Source: PNAI01 sp035574295
GTDB lineage: Bacteria; Pseudomonadota; Alphaproteobacteria; Rhizobiales; Xanthobacteraceae
Direction: 5' to 3'
DNA length: 64,000 bases
Assembly: GCA_035574295.1 (NCBI GenBank)
Contig: DATLYX010000066.1
Span: forward strand, 1-64,000
In this document: positions 1 through 7,890 of the stretch, piece by piece
Numbering within the stretch: the stretch's first letter is position 1
How the letters are laid out: each line of letters begins with the position of its first letter
Position numbers and translations under genes: made by a program
Notes under the pieces: generated by a model
What the model saw: the letters and a program-made list of their open reading frames with translations, nothing else
Told to the model about the DNA's origin: nothing
Database searches by the model: none

Positions 1-833
1 CAGCCGCACCCTCCGCGCCCACCCCACCCGCGGCCGCGGCGCGCCCGCCGCCGCCTGCCGCGACCCCGAAGGGTCGCGCGGCGCCCGCGGTCCGCGCTCT
101 TGCCCGCGAGCTGGGCGTCGACCTTGCGCACCTTACGCCGAGCGGTCCGGACGGCAGCATCACTCGCGCCGACGTGGAGAAGGCGGCAGCCGCTCTTGCT
201 GACAGCACGGTTTTGCGCGGCGCCCGCCGCGCCATGGCGGAAAACATGGCGCGCGCGGGCCGCGAGGTGGTGCCGGCCACATTGCACGACCACGCCGACA
301 TCGAACACTGGAGCAAGGACGAGGACGTCACGGTGCGCCTGATCCGCGCCTTGATCGCCGGGTGCGTGGCCGAGCCGGCGCTCAACGCGCGTTTCGACGC
401 GGAAAATTTTTCGCTGCGGCGCAACCCGCATATCGACATTGGGCTCGCCATCGACCATCCAGACGGCCTGTTCGTGCCGGTGCTGCGCAATGTCAGGGAG
501 GGCGGCCCCGCGCGCTGGCGCGAACAGATCGATGCCGCCAAGCGGGGGGTGCAGGAGCGCAGTCTGAAACCCGCCGACTTGCGCAATCCGACCATCACGC
601 TGTCCAATTTCGGAACCATTGCCGGCCGTCATGCCGCGCTCGTGATCGTGCCGCCGCAGGTGGCAATTCTCGGAGCGGGCCGCATTCAGGACATTGCCGT
701 GCGCGCGAACGCCACGGTGGCACTGCACCGGAGCCTGCCCTTGTCTCTCACCTTCGACCACCGGGCGGTGACCGGCGGCGAGGCCGCCCGCTTTCTGCGG
801 GCGGTGATTGCCGATCTCGAACAACCCCGATGA
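1..833 (+). CDS. Dihydrolipoamide acyltransferase (E2) of a 2-oxoacid dehydrogenase complex, 5'-truncated
   Basis: The frame is open from base 3, so the gene enters the window already running; 276 residues are visible. An Ala/Pro-rich flexible linker (first 25 residues) is followed by a peripheral-subunit (E3/E1) binding domain around residues 25-60 (motif VRALARELGVDL) and then the acyltransferase catalytic domain, whose signature FDHRAVTGGEAARFL carries the active-site His near base 760. The N-terminal lipoyl domain must lie upstream. E2 moves the acyl group from lipoamide to CoA in the cytoplasm. The next gene is a Glu/Leu-type dehydrogenase 10 nt downstream, which would fit amino-acid-derived 2-oxoacids, but the substrate (branched-chain, acetoin or pyruvate) cannot be read from this part. 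Confidence 0.88.
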   Translation, partial: AAPSAPTPPAAAARPPPPAATPKGRAAPAVRALARELGVDLAHLTPSGPDGSITRADVEKAAAALADSTVLRGARRAMAENMARAGREVVPATLHDHADIEHWSKDEDVTVRLIRALIAGCVAEPALNARFDAENFSLRRNPHIDIGLAIDHPDGLFVPVLRNVREGGPARWREQIDAAKRGVQERSLKPADLRNPTITLSNFGTIAGRHAALVIVPPQVAILGAGRIQDIAVRANATVALHRSLPLSLTFDHRAVTGGEAARFLRAVIADLEQPR

Positions 834-843
834 GGAATGCGCA

Positions 844-1953
844 ATGAACCTGTTTGATCTTGCGGACGCCTACGGCCCGGCGCGGATCATTCACATCCAT
901 AACCCCGCCGCGGATTTGCGCGCCATTGTGGTGGTGGACAACGTCGCCTGCGGTCCGGCAGTGGGGGGCATTCGCATGGCGCCCGATGTCTCGGTCGAAG
1001 AATGCTTTCGCCTGGCGCGGGCCATGACGTTCAAGAACGCGGCGGCCGGATTGCCGCACGGCGGCGGCAAGTCGGTGATCTTCGGCGATCCGAAGATCGC
1101 CGCGGATCGCAAGGAGCAGATGATTCGTGCCTTTGCCGACGCCATTCGCGACACGCTCGATTACATCCCCGGCCCGGACATGGGCACCGACGAGCTGTGC
1201 ATGGGCTGGATCAAGGACGAGATCGGCCGCGCGGTCGGCCTGCCGGCCGCGGTCGGCGGCATCCCGCTGGACGAGATCGGCGCCACCGGCTTCGGCCTCG
1301 CTGCCTGCGTTGATGTCGCGCGGGAGTTTGTCGATCTTGAGCTCAAAGGCGCGCGCGTCGCGGTGCAGGGATTTGGCGCGGTCGGCAAGCATGCGGCACG
1401 CTTTCTGGCCGAGAAGGGCGCGCTCCTGGTCGCCGCCAGCGATAGCGCCGGCACGCTCGCCGATCCCGGAGGGCTCGATGTCGGCGAGCTCATGGCCTGG
1501 AAAGCACAGGGCCGTGCGCTGCGCGATTTTTCGCGCGGTCAGAAACTGCCCGCCGACGCCATCATCGACATCGCCTGCGACATCTGGATCCCGGCCGCGC
1601 GACCCGACGTGCTGCGCGCCGATAACGTCGGCCGCCTGAACACGAAGCTCGTGGTGCAAGGGGCCAATATCCCGTGCACGCCCGAGGCCGAGCGCACAAT
1701 GCACGAGCGCGGGATCGTATCGGTGCCGGATTTTATTGCCAATGCCGGCGGGGTCATCTGCGCTTCGATCGAATATCGCGGCGGCACGCAGCGCGCCGCT
1801 TTCGATTACATCGACGAACGCATCCGCGCCAATACGCGGCTTGTGCTCGAACGGAGCCGCAAGAGCGGCGAGGTTCCGCGGCAGGCCGCGCTCGCGCTTG
1901 CCGGAGAGCGCCTGCGCGCGGCCATGCAGACGCGCCGGTGGCGCGCCGCGTAG
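844..1953 (+). CDS. Glu/Leu/Phe/Val dehydrogenase family protein
   Basis: A 369-residue NAD(P)-dependent amino acid dehydrogenase (reversible oxidative deamination of an amino acid to its 2-oxoacid). The substrate-binding domain shows GPAVGGIRMAP and the Lys-bearing GLPHGGGKSVI; PGPDMGTDE carries the catalytic Asp. The Rossmann domain shows VAVQGFGAVGKHAARF (GxGxxG) around residue 170. Length is that of leucine dehydrogenases (about 365) and shorter than hexameric glutamate dehydrogenases. Start chosen at ATG 844 because a GAGG ribosome site sits 8 nt before it; an in-frame ATG at 808 lies inside the E2 gene. Coupling to E2 suggests that the 2-oxoacid formed is oxidised by the same complex (inference). 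Confidence 0.85.
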   Translation: MNLFDLADAYGPARIIHIHNPAADLRAIVVVDNVACGPAVGGIRMAPDVSVEECFRLARAMTFKNAAAGLPHGGGKSVIFGDPKIAADRKEQMIRAFADAIRDTLDYIPGPDMGTDELCMGWIKDEIGRAVGLPAAVGGIPLDEIGATGFGLAACVDVAREFVDLELKGARVAVQGFGAVGKHAARFLAEKGALLVAASDSAGTLADPGGLDVGELMAWKAQGRALRDFSRGQKLPADAIIDIACDIWIPAARPDVLRADNVGRLNTKLVVQGANIPCTPEAERTMHERGIVSVPDFIANAGGVICASIEYRGGTQRAAFDYIDERIRANTRLVLERSRKSGEVPRQAALALAGERLRAAMQTRRWRAA

Positions 1954-1967
1954 GCGGCCGGACTTGT

Positions 1968-2876
1968 TCATCCCTGGACGATCGTGCCCGCGCGCCCCTC
2001 AAGGATGGCTTGCGCCTCTTCGAGCGCGCCGATGGCGGCGATGCGTCCCGTCCGCTCGGCGAAGCGGCAGGCGGCCGCAACCTTGGGGCCCATGGAGCCG
2101 GGTGCGAAGGCATAGCCGGTGAGTTCGGCCGGCGTGGTGCGGCCGATCGGGCGGCTGGTCGGCGAGCGCGGCCATTCGGTCCACACCGCCGAGACGTCGG
2201 TGAGCAGAAGCAGCACGTCGGCCTGAAGCTGTTCGGCGAGCAGCGCAGCGGAGTGATCCTTGTCGATCACCGCCTCGACGCCGCGCAGCCCGCCTTCGGC
2301 GGTGACCGCGACCGGAATTCCGCCGCCGCCAGCGCAGATCACGATGACCTTCGCCTTGACCAGCAACCGGATGGTTGTGAGCTCGCGAATGCGCTTGGGC
2401 GCGGGCGACGCCACGACCCGGCGAGAGCCTCCGTTCTCCCACACGAACGCCCAGCCGTTGCGCGCGGCCAGCGCCTGGGCCTCCTCGATCCCGTAGATCG
2501 GCCCGATCGGCTTGGTCGGCGCGACAAAGGCCGGATCGGCCGGATCGACTTCCACCTGAGTCAGCAGCGTGGCGACCTCCCGGTCAGGCAGCTCCTTCGC
2601 CAGTGCCTGCTCGATGAGATATCCGATCATGCCTTGGCTCTCGGCTCCCAGCACATCCAGCGGATAAGGGCTGACCGCGCGATAGGCCGCCGTCTGCAAC
2701 GCCAGGAGCCCCACTTGCGGCCCGTTGCCGTGCGTCACCACGAGATCGTGCGCGCGCGCCACCGGCGCCACCGACTTTGCGACTGCTTCGAGAATATTTT
2801 TGCGTTGGATGTCGGCCCGCGGCGGCTCGTTCCGCCGCAGCAGCGCATTGCCGCCGAGCGCCATCACCACGAGCAT
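1968..2876 (-). CDS. arcC: Carbamate kinase
   Basis: A 302-residue amino acid kinase fold enzyme: N-terminal MALGGNALL and VTHGNGPQVG (nucleotide and carbamoyl-phosphate sites) and the C-terminal MGPKVAAACRF typical of carbamate kinases. It interconverts ATP plus carbamate with ADP plus carbamoyl phosphate. Usually it works with ornithine carbamoyltransferase in arginine fermentation, but no arcA/arcB is visible. Instead it starts inside the stop codon (TGATG, 1 nt overlap) of the upstream GTPase-like gene at 2876-4228, so the two are translationally coupled. Length matches the family (about 300-315). Confidence 0.9.
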   Translation of the reverse strand: MLVVMALGGNALLRRNEPPRADIQRKNILEAVAKSVAPVARAHDLVVTHGNGPQVGLLALQTAAYRAVSPYPLDVLGAESQGMIGYLIEQALAKELPDREVATLLTQVEVDPADPAFVAPTKPIGPIYGIEEAQALAARNGWAFVWENGGSRRVVASPAPKRIRELTTIRLLVKAKVIVICAGGGGIPVAVTAEGGLRGVEAVIDKDHSAALLAEQLQADVLLLLTDVSAVWTEWPRSPTSRPIGRTTPAELTGYAFAPGSMGPKVAAACRFAERTGRIAAIGALEEAQAILEGRAGTIVQG

Positions 2877-4228
2877 CAGCCCTTTCCTTGCCAGGTCCGC
2901 CGGATGAAGGTTTCGACGAAATCGGACAGTTTCGGCTCGCCGACTTCTGCGAATTCATAGCGCGCGCGAACCAGCGGCTTGTTGATGCGCAGCATGCGGC
3001 CGAGATCGACCGGGGTCCCCGACACGACGACCTCGCAGTCCGCCCGGTTGATCGTCTGTTCGAGCGCGCGCAGTTGCGCGGGGGTGTAGCCGACGGCGGG
3101 CAGCACGCGGCCGATGTGGGGATGGGCGTCGAACACGCGTCGGATTTCAGATGCGGCTGAGGGGCGCGGGTCGACGATTTCGGCGGCGCCCGCCGCGGCA
3201 GCCGCGGCGTAGCCGGCGCCATGCGGCATGCCGCCATGGGTGATGGTCGGCCCGTCCTCGATCACCAGCACGCGCCGGCCCTTCACCAGGCTCTCGTCGT
3301 CGAGGCGGACCGGCAGGCTGCCGCGCACGATCGGTGCTGCGGCATTGACCGCGCGCAAGGCCAGCTCCGCTGTCCGGATGTCGTCGGCCGCAGCCGAATC
3401 CACCTTGTTGATCACCAGCACGTCGGCCATGCGCGCCACCGTCTCGCCCGGATGATGCGTGGCGATTTGTCTGGGGCGAAGCGCGTCGGCCACGCCGATG
3501 TGCAGATTGGGTCGCACGAAGGGGAAATCGTTGTTGCCGCCGTCCCACACGATGACGTCGGCTTCGCGCTCCGCCGCTTTCAGGATTGCTGCATAGTCCA
3601 CACCGGCAAAGACGAGATTCCCCATGGCGATGTGCGGCTCGTACTCCTCGCGCTCCTCCGCCGAGCAGGCCGCGGCGTCGAGATCGGCGAGCTTGGAGAA
3701 ACGTTGCGCCCGTTCCAGGGCGAGATCGCCGTAGGGCATCGGATGTCGCAGCACGGCCACCCGCAGCCCATGCTGGCGCAGCCGCCGTGCGAGCCAGCGC
3801 GCGATGGGGGATTTGCCGCAGCCGGTGCGCACCGCGGTGACCGCGATCACCGGCAGGGAGGAGATCAGCATCGTCTGCTTTGGCCCAAGCAGGGCAAAAT
3901 CCCCGCCGGCAGCAAGCGCGCGCGAGGCCATGTGCATCACGTGCTCGTGTGATACGTCGCTGTAGGCAAACACCACCAGATCGACGCCTGCGTCGCGGCA
4001 AATCCGGTCGAATTCCGCCTCAGCGACGATGGGTATGCCGTCCGGATAGCGCGCGCCGGCGAGGCTGCGCGGGTAGCGGCGGCCGGCGATGCCCTCGATC
4101 TGGGTGGCGGTGAACGCCACCACCTCGACCGTCGGGTCGTCCCGATACACCACGTTGAAGTTATGAAAATCCCGGCCCGCAGCGCCGAGAATGATGACAC
4201 GCTTCCGATTGAGCCGTCTTGCCGCCAT
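2876..4228 (-). CDS. COG2403 family P-loop GTPase (often annotated cyclic 2,3-diphosphoglycerate synthetase)
   Basis: 450 residues. An N-terminal Rossmann-like part (RVIILGAAGRDFHNFN) precedes a P-loop (VRTGCGKSPIARWL, near residue 140) and a G4-like NKVD (VLVINKVDSA), so nucleotide binding is well supported. The family name comes from an archaeal enzyme that makes cyclic 2,3-diphosphoglycerate; this activity is doubtful in a bacterium. Members commonly sit beside carbamate kinase, as here (overlapping genes), suggesting a role tied to carbamoyl phosphate or another acyl phosphate (inference). The gene leads a two-gene unit preceded immediately by the small exported protein gene at 4229-4711. 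Confidence 0.72.
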   Translation of the reverse strand: MAARRLNRKRVIILGAAGRDFHNFNVVYRDDPTVEVVAFTATQIEGIAGRRYPRSLAGARYPDGIPIVAEAEFDRICRDAGVDLVVFAYSDVSHEHVMHMASRALAAGGDFALLGPKQTMLISSLPVIAVTAVRTGCGKSPIARWLARRLRQHGLRVAVLRHPMPYGDLALERAQRFSKLADLDAAACSAEEREEYEPHIAMGNLVFAGVDYAAILKAAEREADVIVWDGGNNDFPFVRPNLHIGVADALRPRQIATHHPGETVARMADVLVINKVDSAAADDIRTAELALRAVNAAAPIVRGSLPVRLDDESLVKGRRVLVIEDGPTITHGGMPHGAGYAAAAAAGAAEIVDPRPSAASEIRRVFDAHPHIGRVLPAVGYTPAQLRALEQTINRADCEVVVSGTPVDLGRMLRINKPLVRARYEFAEVGEPKLSDFVETFIRRTWQGKG

Positions 4229-4711
4229 TCAGTTGTTCCGCAGCGCCACGGGCAAATGGTCGATGTTGTCCAGCCAGAACGTTTTGACGCGCGCGAAATC
4301 GTCCCGGACGTCATCGACGGGAACGGAAACGAACGCGGGCTCCCCGCCCCGGACCGCATAGCCGCGCGCGGATTCGATCAAATCTCCCGCAAGCGAGGTC
4401 AGGAAGAACACAGCGACGCCAGGCTCCGGGCGATGGCCGAGCACCAACAGTACCGCGCCGGCTTCCGATCGCCGCAGGTTGTGGCAGTTGCGTCCCGACA
4501 TGGCCAGCATGTGCGCCCCGCTCGACATGAACAGAAACGGGCCGCGCAATTTGAAGAGCACAAAAATCTCCGAATCCTCAGCCTGTTCGCCCTGCATGCA
4601 GATCGTTTCGGCGAGCTTGAGCAGCGGGCGCTGTTCCTCGCCGCGTGCCGCGACCAGGAGGCAGACCATCAGCGCGGCGACCAAAGCCGCATATCGTCCG
4701 CTCCGGTACAT
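4229..4711 (-). CDS. Hypothetical exported protein
   Basis: 160 residues with an N-terminal signal peptide: a short basic start (MYRSGRY), a hydrophobic stretch of about 17 residues (ALVAALMVCLLVA) and likely cleavage after AARG. The mature part is small and mixed, with no recognised domain. Start chosen at ATG 4711, preceded by GGAG at 7 nt spacing and giving a clean signal peptide; a GTG at 4768 in frame would add 19 residues ahead of it. It ends one base before the GTPase gene start, so it probably leads the operon with the GTPase and arcC. Function unknown. Confidence 0.6.
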   Translation of the reverse strand: MYRSGRYAALVAALMVCLLVAARGEEQRPLLKLAETICMQGEQAEDSEIFVLFKLRGPFLFMSSGAHMLAMSGRNCHNLRRSEAGAVLLVLGHRPEPGVAVFFLTSLAGDLIESARGYAVRGGEPAFVSVPVDDVRDDFARVKTFWLDNIDHLPVALRNN

Positions 4712-4843
4712 CGCCCGCTCCGAGGGGTTGATGGCAGCCGAGAAAGCTCTCTGCGCCTCTTGGCACAATAGCGGCTGCCATAGGATCCGAATTGATATGG
4801 CGCAAGACGCTGCCGCTCGCCACGCCTGAGAGGCCGGCTCTCT

Positions 4844-4857
4844 TTGACGCAGGTCAA
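4844..4857. promoter_or_regulatory. FNR/Dnr/FixK-type site upstream of the CBS-BON and groEL genes
   Basis: TTGAC-GCAG-GTCAA, a perfect 5-4-5 palindrome of the CRP/FNR-family type (consensus TTGAT-N4-ATCAA). It is 99 bp before ATG 4956. If it acts as a class II site (centre at -41.5), transcription would start near 4892, with a weak -10 (CCTAGT, 4878-4883). Confidence 0.65.
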
Positions 4858-4955
4858 TAATTCTTTCTCTGGGTTTCCTAGTTTTTTTGCGAAGGCTGCG
4901 AGGGGGACCCCTCGGTGGCTGCTTTGCATCCGCTTATCCGCTGGGAGGTCGCAAG

Positions 4956-5642
4956 ATGAAAGCCCGCGACGTCATGGTTTCACCGGTGATTACCTTGAAG
5001 CCGACCGCCACGGTGAGAGAGGCCGCCAGACTGTTTCTGGACCGGCATATCAGTGCGGCTCCGGTCGTCGATGAAAAGGGCAAGGTCGTCGGTATCGTGA
5101 GCGAAGGCGATCTATTGCACCGCGTGGAGGCGGGAACCGAAACCCAGCGTCCGTGGTGGCTGCGCATCCTCGCCAGCGAGGAGGCCGTTGCACAGGATTA
5201 CATCAAGACGCATGGGCGCAGAGTCGAGGACGTGATGACGCGCGACGTCATCACCGTGTCTCCCGATACCCCGCTGCAGGAAGTCGCCAATCTGCTGGAA
5301 AGCAAGCGCATAAAGCGCGTTCCGGTGTTGAGCAACGGGCAGTTGGTCGGGATCGTCAGCCGCGCCAATATCATTCAGGCGGTGGCCAGCGCGCGCAAAG
5401 GGCTGGAGATTCCGGTTTCCGACAGCGTGATTCGCGAACGACTTCTTGCCCATCTCAATGCCCAACCGTGGGCGCATACATTCCTGCTCAATGTCACGGT
5501 CAACGACGGAGTCGTGGATCTTTGGGGCAGCGCGCGCTCCGAGGTCGAGAAAAAAGCCATCCTGGTTGCCGCGGAATCGACACCGGGCGTCCGCGCTGTC
5601 AACGACCATCTGATCATCGAGAGAATGCTGATACGGACTTGA
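4956..5642 (+). CDS. CBS-pair protein with C-terminal BON domain
   Basis: 228 residues: two CBS motifs (residues about 1-57, starting MKARDVMVSPVITLKP, and about 88-150, starting VEDVMTRDVITVSP) forming an adenosyl-nucleotide-binding Bateman module, followed by a BON domain (about 155-226). CBS pairs sense AMP/ATP-type ligands; BON domains bind phospholipid or protein surfaces. Start at ATG 4956 because GGGAGG lies 7 nt upstream; in-frame ATGs further up lack a site. It lies 38 bp before groEL, and the FNR-type site at 4844 suggests that both are induced under low oxygen. Function beyond sensing is not known. Confidence 0.8.
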   Translation: MKARDVMVSPVITLKPTATVREAARLFLDRHISAAPVVDEKGKVVGIVSEGDLLHRVEAGTETQRPWWLRILASEEAVAQDYIKTHGRRVEDVMTRDVITVSPDTPLQEVANLLESKRIKRVPVLSNGQLVGIVSRANIIQAVASARKGLEIPVSDSVIRERLLAHLNAQPWAHTFLLNVTVNDGVVDLWGSARSEVEKKAILVAAESTPGVRAVNDHLIIERMLIRT

Positions 5643-5680
5643 GCTGCATCTCCAATTTCGAAAATTGAAAGAGCTGGATC

Positions 5681-7303
5681 ATGTCGCACAAACAGGTCCT
5701 TTTTCGCTCTGCCGCCCGAGAAAAAATTCTGCGCGGCGCGACCCAATTGGCGGATGCCGTGCGGGTCACGCTCGGGCCTAAATCCAAATCCGTTCTCATC
5801 CAGAAGAAATGGGGTGCGCCGATCGTGTGCAATGACGGCGTTACCATCGCCAAGGAATTCGATCTGAAGGACCCGGAGGAGAACCTGGGCGCCCAAATGC
5901 TGCGTCAGGCGGCGGAAAAGACCGGCGATTTGGTCGGCGACGGCACCAGCACTTCCACGATCATCGCGCATGCGGTGTTCGCTGAGGGGGTGCGTAACGT
6001 GGTCGCCGGCGCAAGCGCCATCGACATCAAGAAAGGTTTGGACCGGGCGCTGAAGGCTGCCGTCACTGCTTTGCGCACCATGGCGCAGCCGGTGCGCACC
6101 AAGAAGGAGAAAGCGCAAGTCGCCACCATTTCAGCGCACAACGATCCGGCGATCGGTGACCTAGTTGCCGATGCCATGGAGAAGGTCGGCGGCGAGGGCG
6201 TCATCACGGTCGAAGAATCAAAAACCACGGAGACCGTGCTCGAAGTGGTGGAAGGAATGCAGTTCGATCGAGGCTTCCTATCCCCCTATTTCATCACCGA
6301 CGCCGAGCGCATGGAGGCGGTGCTCGAGGAGCCGTTCATTCTGCTGTTCGATCGCAAGATCAGCGTGCTGCGCGAATTCATTCCGCTGCTCGAACAGGTG
6401 GCAAAATCCGGCCGGCCGCTGCTCGTCGTCGCCGAGGAGGTTGAAGGCGAGGCGCTTGCAACGCTGATTGTCAATCAGATCCGCGGCGTGCTGAAGGGCT
6501 GTGCCGTCAAGGCCCCCGGCTTCGGCGATCGACGAAAGGCCATGCTGCAGGACATGGCCGTGCTCACCGGCGCGCAGTTGATCTCCGAGGACCTCGGGAT
6601 CAAGCTCGAACACGTCACCATCGAACAGCTCGGGCGGGCCGCGCGCGTGGTCGTGGACAAGGACAACACCACCATCATCGGCGGTGCGGGCAAACGCGCA
6701 GAAATCGACGCCCGCATCCAACAGATCCGCCGCGAGATCGAAAAGACTACTAGCGACTACGACAAGGAGAAGCTCGAGGAGCGCTTGGCGAAGCTCGCCG
6801 GCGGCGTCGCCGTGATTCGCGTCGGGGCCCCGACCGAGGCCGAGATGAAATCGAAGAAGGAGGCGCTCGACGACGCCATCAGCGCCACTAAGGCGGCCGT
6901 TGCCGAGGGCCTGGTGCCCGGCGGCGGGTTGGCGCTGCTGCGCTGCATCGACGCCGTGGCCCGCGAGGAAGAAAAAACCACGGGCGATGAGCGAACCGGG
7001 GTGCAGATCCTCAAACGCGCGCTGGAGGCGCCGGCGCGGCAGATCGCGGAAAATTCCGCTGTCGACGGCGGCGTGGTGGTGGCGCGTATGCTCGGCGGGC
7101 AGGGCCATTTCGGATTCGATGCCGCACGTAAGGAATACGTCGATCTGGTCGAAGCCGGCATCATCGACCCCGTCAAAGTGGTGCGGATCGCGCTCGAAAA
7201 TGCTGTCTCGGTGGCAAGCCTGCTCCTGCTCACCGAGGCGACGATGACCGAAATACCCGAACCTGCAAAGGAGCGCCACGCCGAGCCGGAAATGGCCGTG
7301 TAA
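5681..7303 (+). CDS. groL: 60 kDa chaperonin (GroEL paralogue)
   Basis: 540 residues covering the full chaperonin fold: VTLGPKSKSVLIQ, DGVTIAKEF, the nucleotide-site GDGTSTSTIIA (canonical GDGTTTATVLA), GFGDRRKAMLQD in the apical domain and VPGGGLALL near the C terminus. Two oddities: no groES lies beside it, and the C terminus ends EPAKERHAEPEMAV without the Gly-Gly-Met tail of housekeeping GroEL. It follows the CBS-BON gene under an FNR-type site. Rhizobial genomes often carry several groEL copies with separate controls; this looks like a dedicated low-oxygen or stress copy that borrows GroES from elsewhere (inference). Confidence 0.9.
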   Translation: MSHKQVLFRSAAREKILRGATQLADAVRVTLGPKSKSVLIQKKWGAPIVCNDGVTIAKEFDLKDPEENLGAQMLRQAAEKTGDLVGDGTSTSTIIAHAVFAEGVRNVVAGASAIDIKKGLDRALKAAVTALRTMAQPVRTKKEKAQVATISAHNDPAIGDLVADAMEKVGGEGVITVEESKTTETVLEVVEGMQFDRGFLSPYFITDAERMEAVLEEPFILLFDRKISVLREFIPLLEQVAKSGRPLLVVAEEVEGEALATLIVNQIRGVLKGCAVKAPGFGDRRKAMLQDMAVLTGAQLISEDLGIKLEHVTIEQLGRAARVVVDKDNTTIIGGAGKRAEIDARIQQIRREIEKTTSDYDKEKLEERLAKLAGGVAVIRVGAPTEAEMKSKKEALDDAISATKAAVAEGLVPGGGLALLRCIDAVAREEEKTTGDERTGVQILKRALEAPARQIAENSAVDGGVVVARMLGGQGHFGFDAARKEYVDLVEAGIIDPVKVVRIALENAVSVASLLLLTEATMTEIPEPAKERHAEPEMAV

Positions 7304-7375
7304 GCGCGAAGGTCGCCCGCCCTGGCCAAATTTTGCAGTTCGCATGACCGAATGCATTCAAAACCGGTTGCCGCG

Positions 7376-7669
7376 TCAGCGGCGTGTGCTCCAGTGATGA
7401 TGCGTCGGCACGGCTTCCGGGTGCTCCTTTAGAAAGTGATGCAGCACGTGCAGCAGGGTCAGCACGTGCTGCCGGTCGCCGCGCTCTTGGGCGCGCCGGA
7501 TATCGTCGACAATCATGTCCCTGACCTTTGCGCTGCCCTGCGCGGTGGACAAAAGATATTTGGCCAGGGCAGCGGCCGTGATCTCAGGGATATGCTCGTG
7601 CTCGGCGATCGCTAGCACCGTCTCTTCCGGCAAGCCGCAAAGGTCGATGCAGTCCTGCAAGGTAATCAT
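7376..7669 (-). CDS. Small conserved hypothetical protein
   Basis: 97 residues, mostly helical, starting MITLQDCIDLCGLPEE and ending in a His-rich tail (HHFLKEHPEAVPTHHHWS). I do not recognise a named domain. Start at ATG 7669; the same frame stays open upstream but that stretch (to 7996) overlaps the divergent promoter region and reads as low-complexity Arg-rich sequence. An FNR-type site at 7715-7728 lies 46 bp before the start, so expression under low oxygen is likely. Acidic and His-rich composition would allow metal binding, but this is only a guess. Confidence 0.6.
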   Translation of the reverse strand: MITLQDCIDLCGLPEETVLAIAEHEHIPEITAAALAKYLLSTAQGSAKVRDMIVDDIRRAQERGDRQHVLTLLHVLHHFLKEHPEAVPTHHHWSTRR

Positions 7670-7714
7670 GTCTGTGGCCTTGCAAGCAGATTTGCCTGCG
7701 CTGGCCGTGCGGCA

Positions 7715-7728
7715 TTGATCCACGTCAA
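7715..7728. promoter_or_regulatory. FNR/Dnr/FixK-type site for the 97-residue protein gene
   Basis: TTGAT-CCAC-GTCAA. As a class II site for the minus-strand gene it predicts a transcript start near 7680, 11 nt before ATG 7669. The -10 is poor. The divergent gene has its own site at 7844. Confidence 0.55.
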
Positions 7729-7843
7729 CTCGCATGCGGCCAAAAGCCGCCGCAAAGAAACGCCGGCGCCCACGTGCCGGGGTCAAAGCGTCCTGGCGAT
7801 CGAGCCCGCCGCCGTTTATTCTCAAATTTGCGCGCTTGCGGGT

Positions 7844-7857
7844 TTGACGCGGATCAA
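7844..7857. promoter_or_regulatory. FNR/Dnr/FixK-type site for the ligase/acyltransferase fusion gene
   Basis: TTGAC-GCGG-ATCAA. Its centre at 7850.5 puts a class II transcript start at about 7892, that is on the ATG at 7891, so the message may be leaderless or the real start lies a little downstream. Confidence 0.6.
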
Positions 7858-7890
7858 TATCGGTCGCACGCAACGGCGGATTTTCTCGAT

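Noticed and set aside
2876..4228. True cyclic 2,3-diphosphoglycerate synthetase
   Set aside because: The name is inherited from an archaeal enzyme; sequence shows only a P-loop NTPase with NKxD, and context does not support this metabolite in a proteobacterium.
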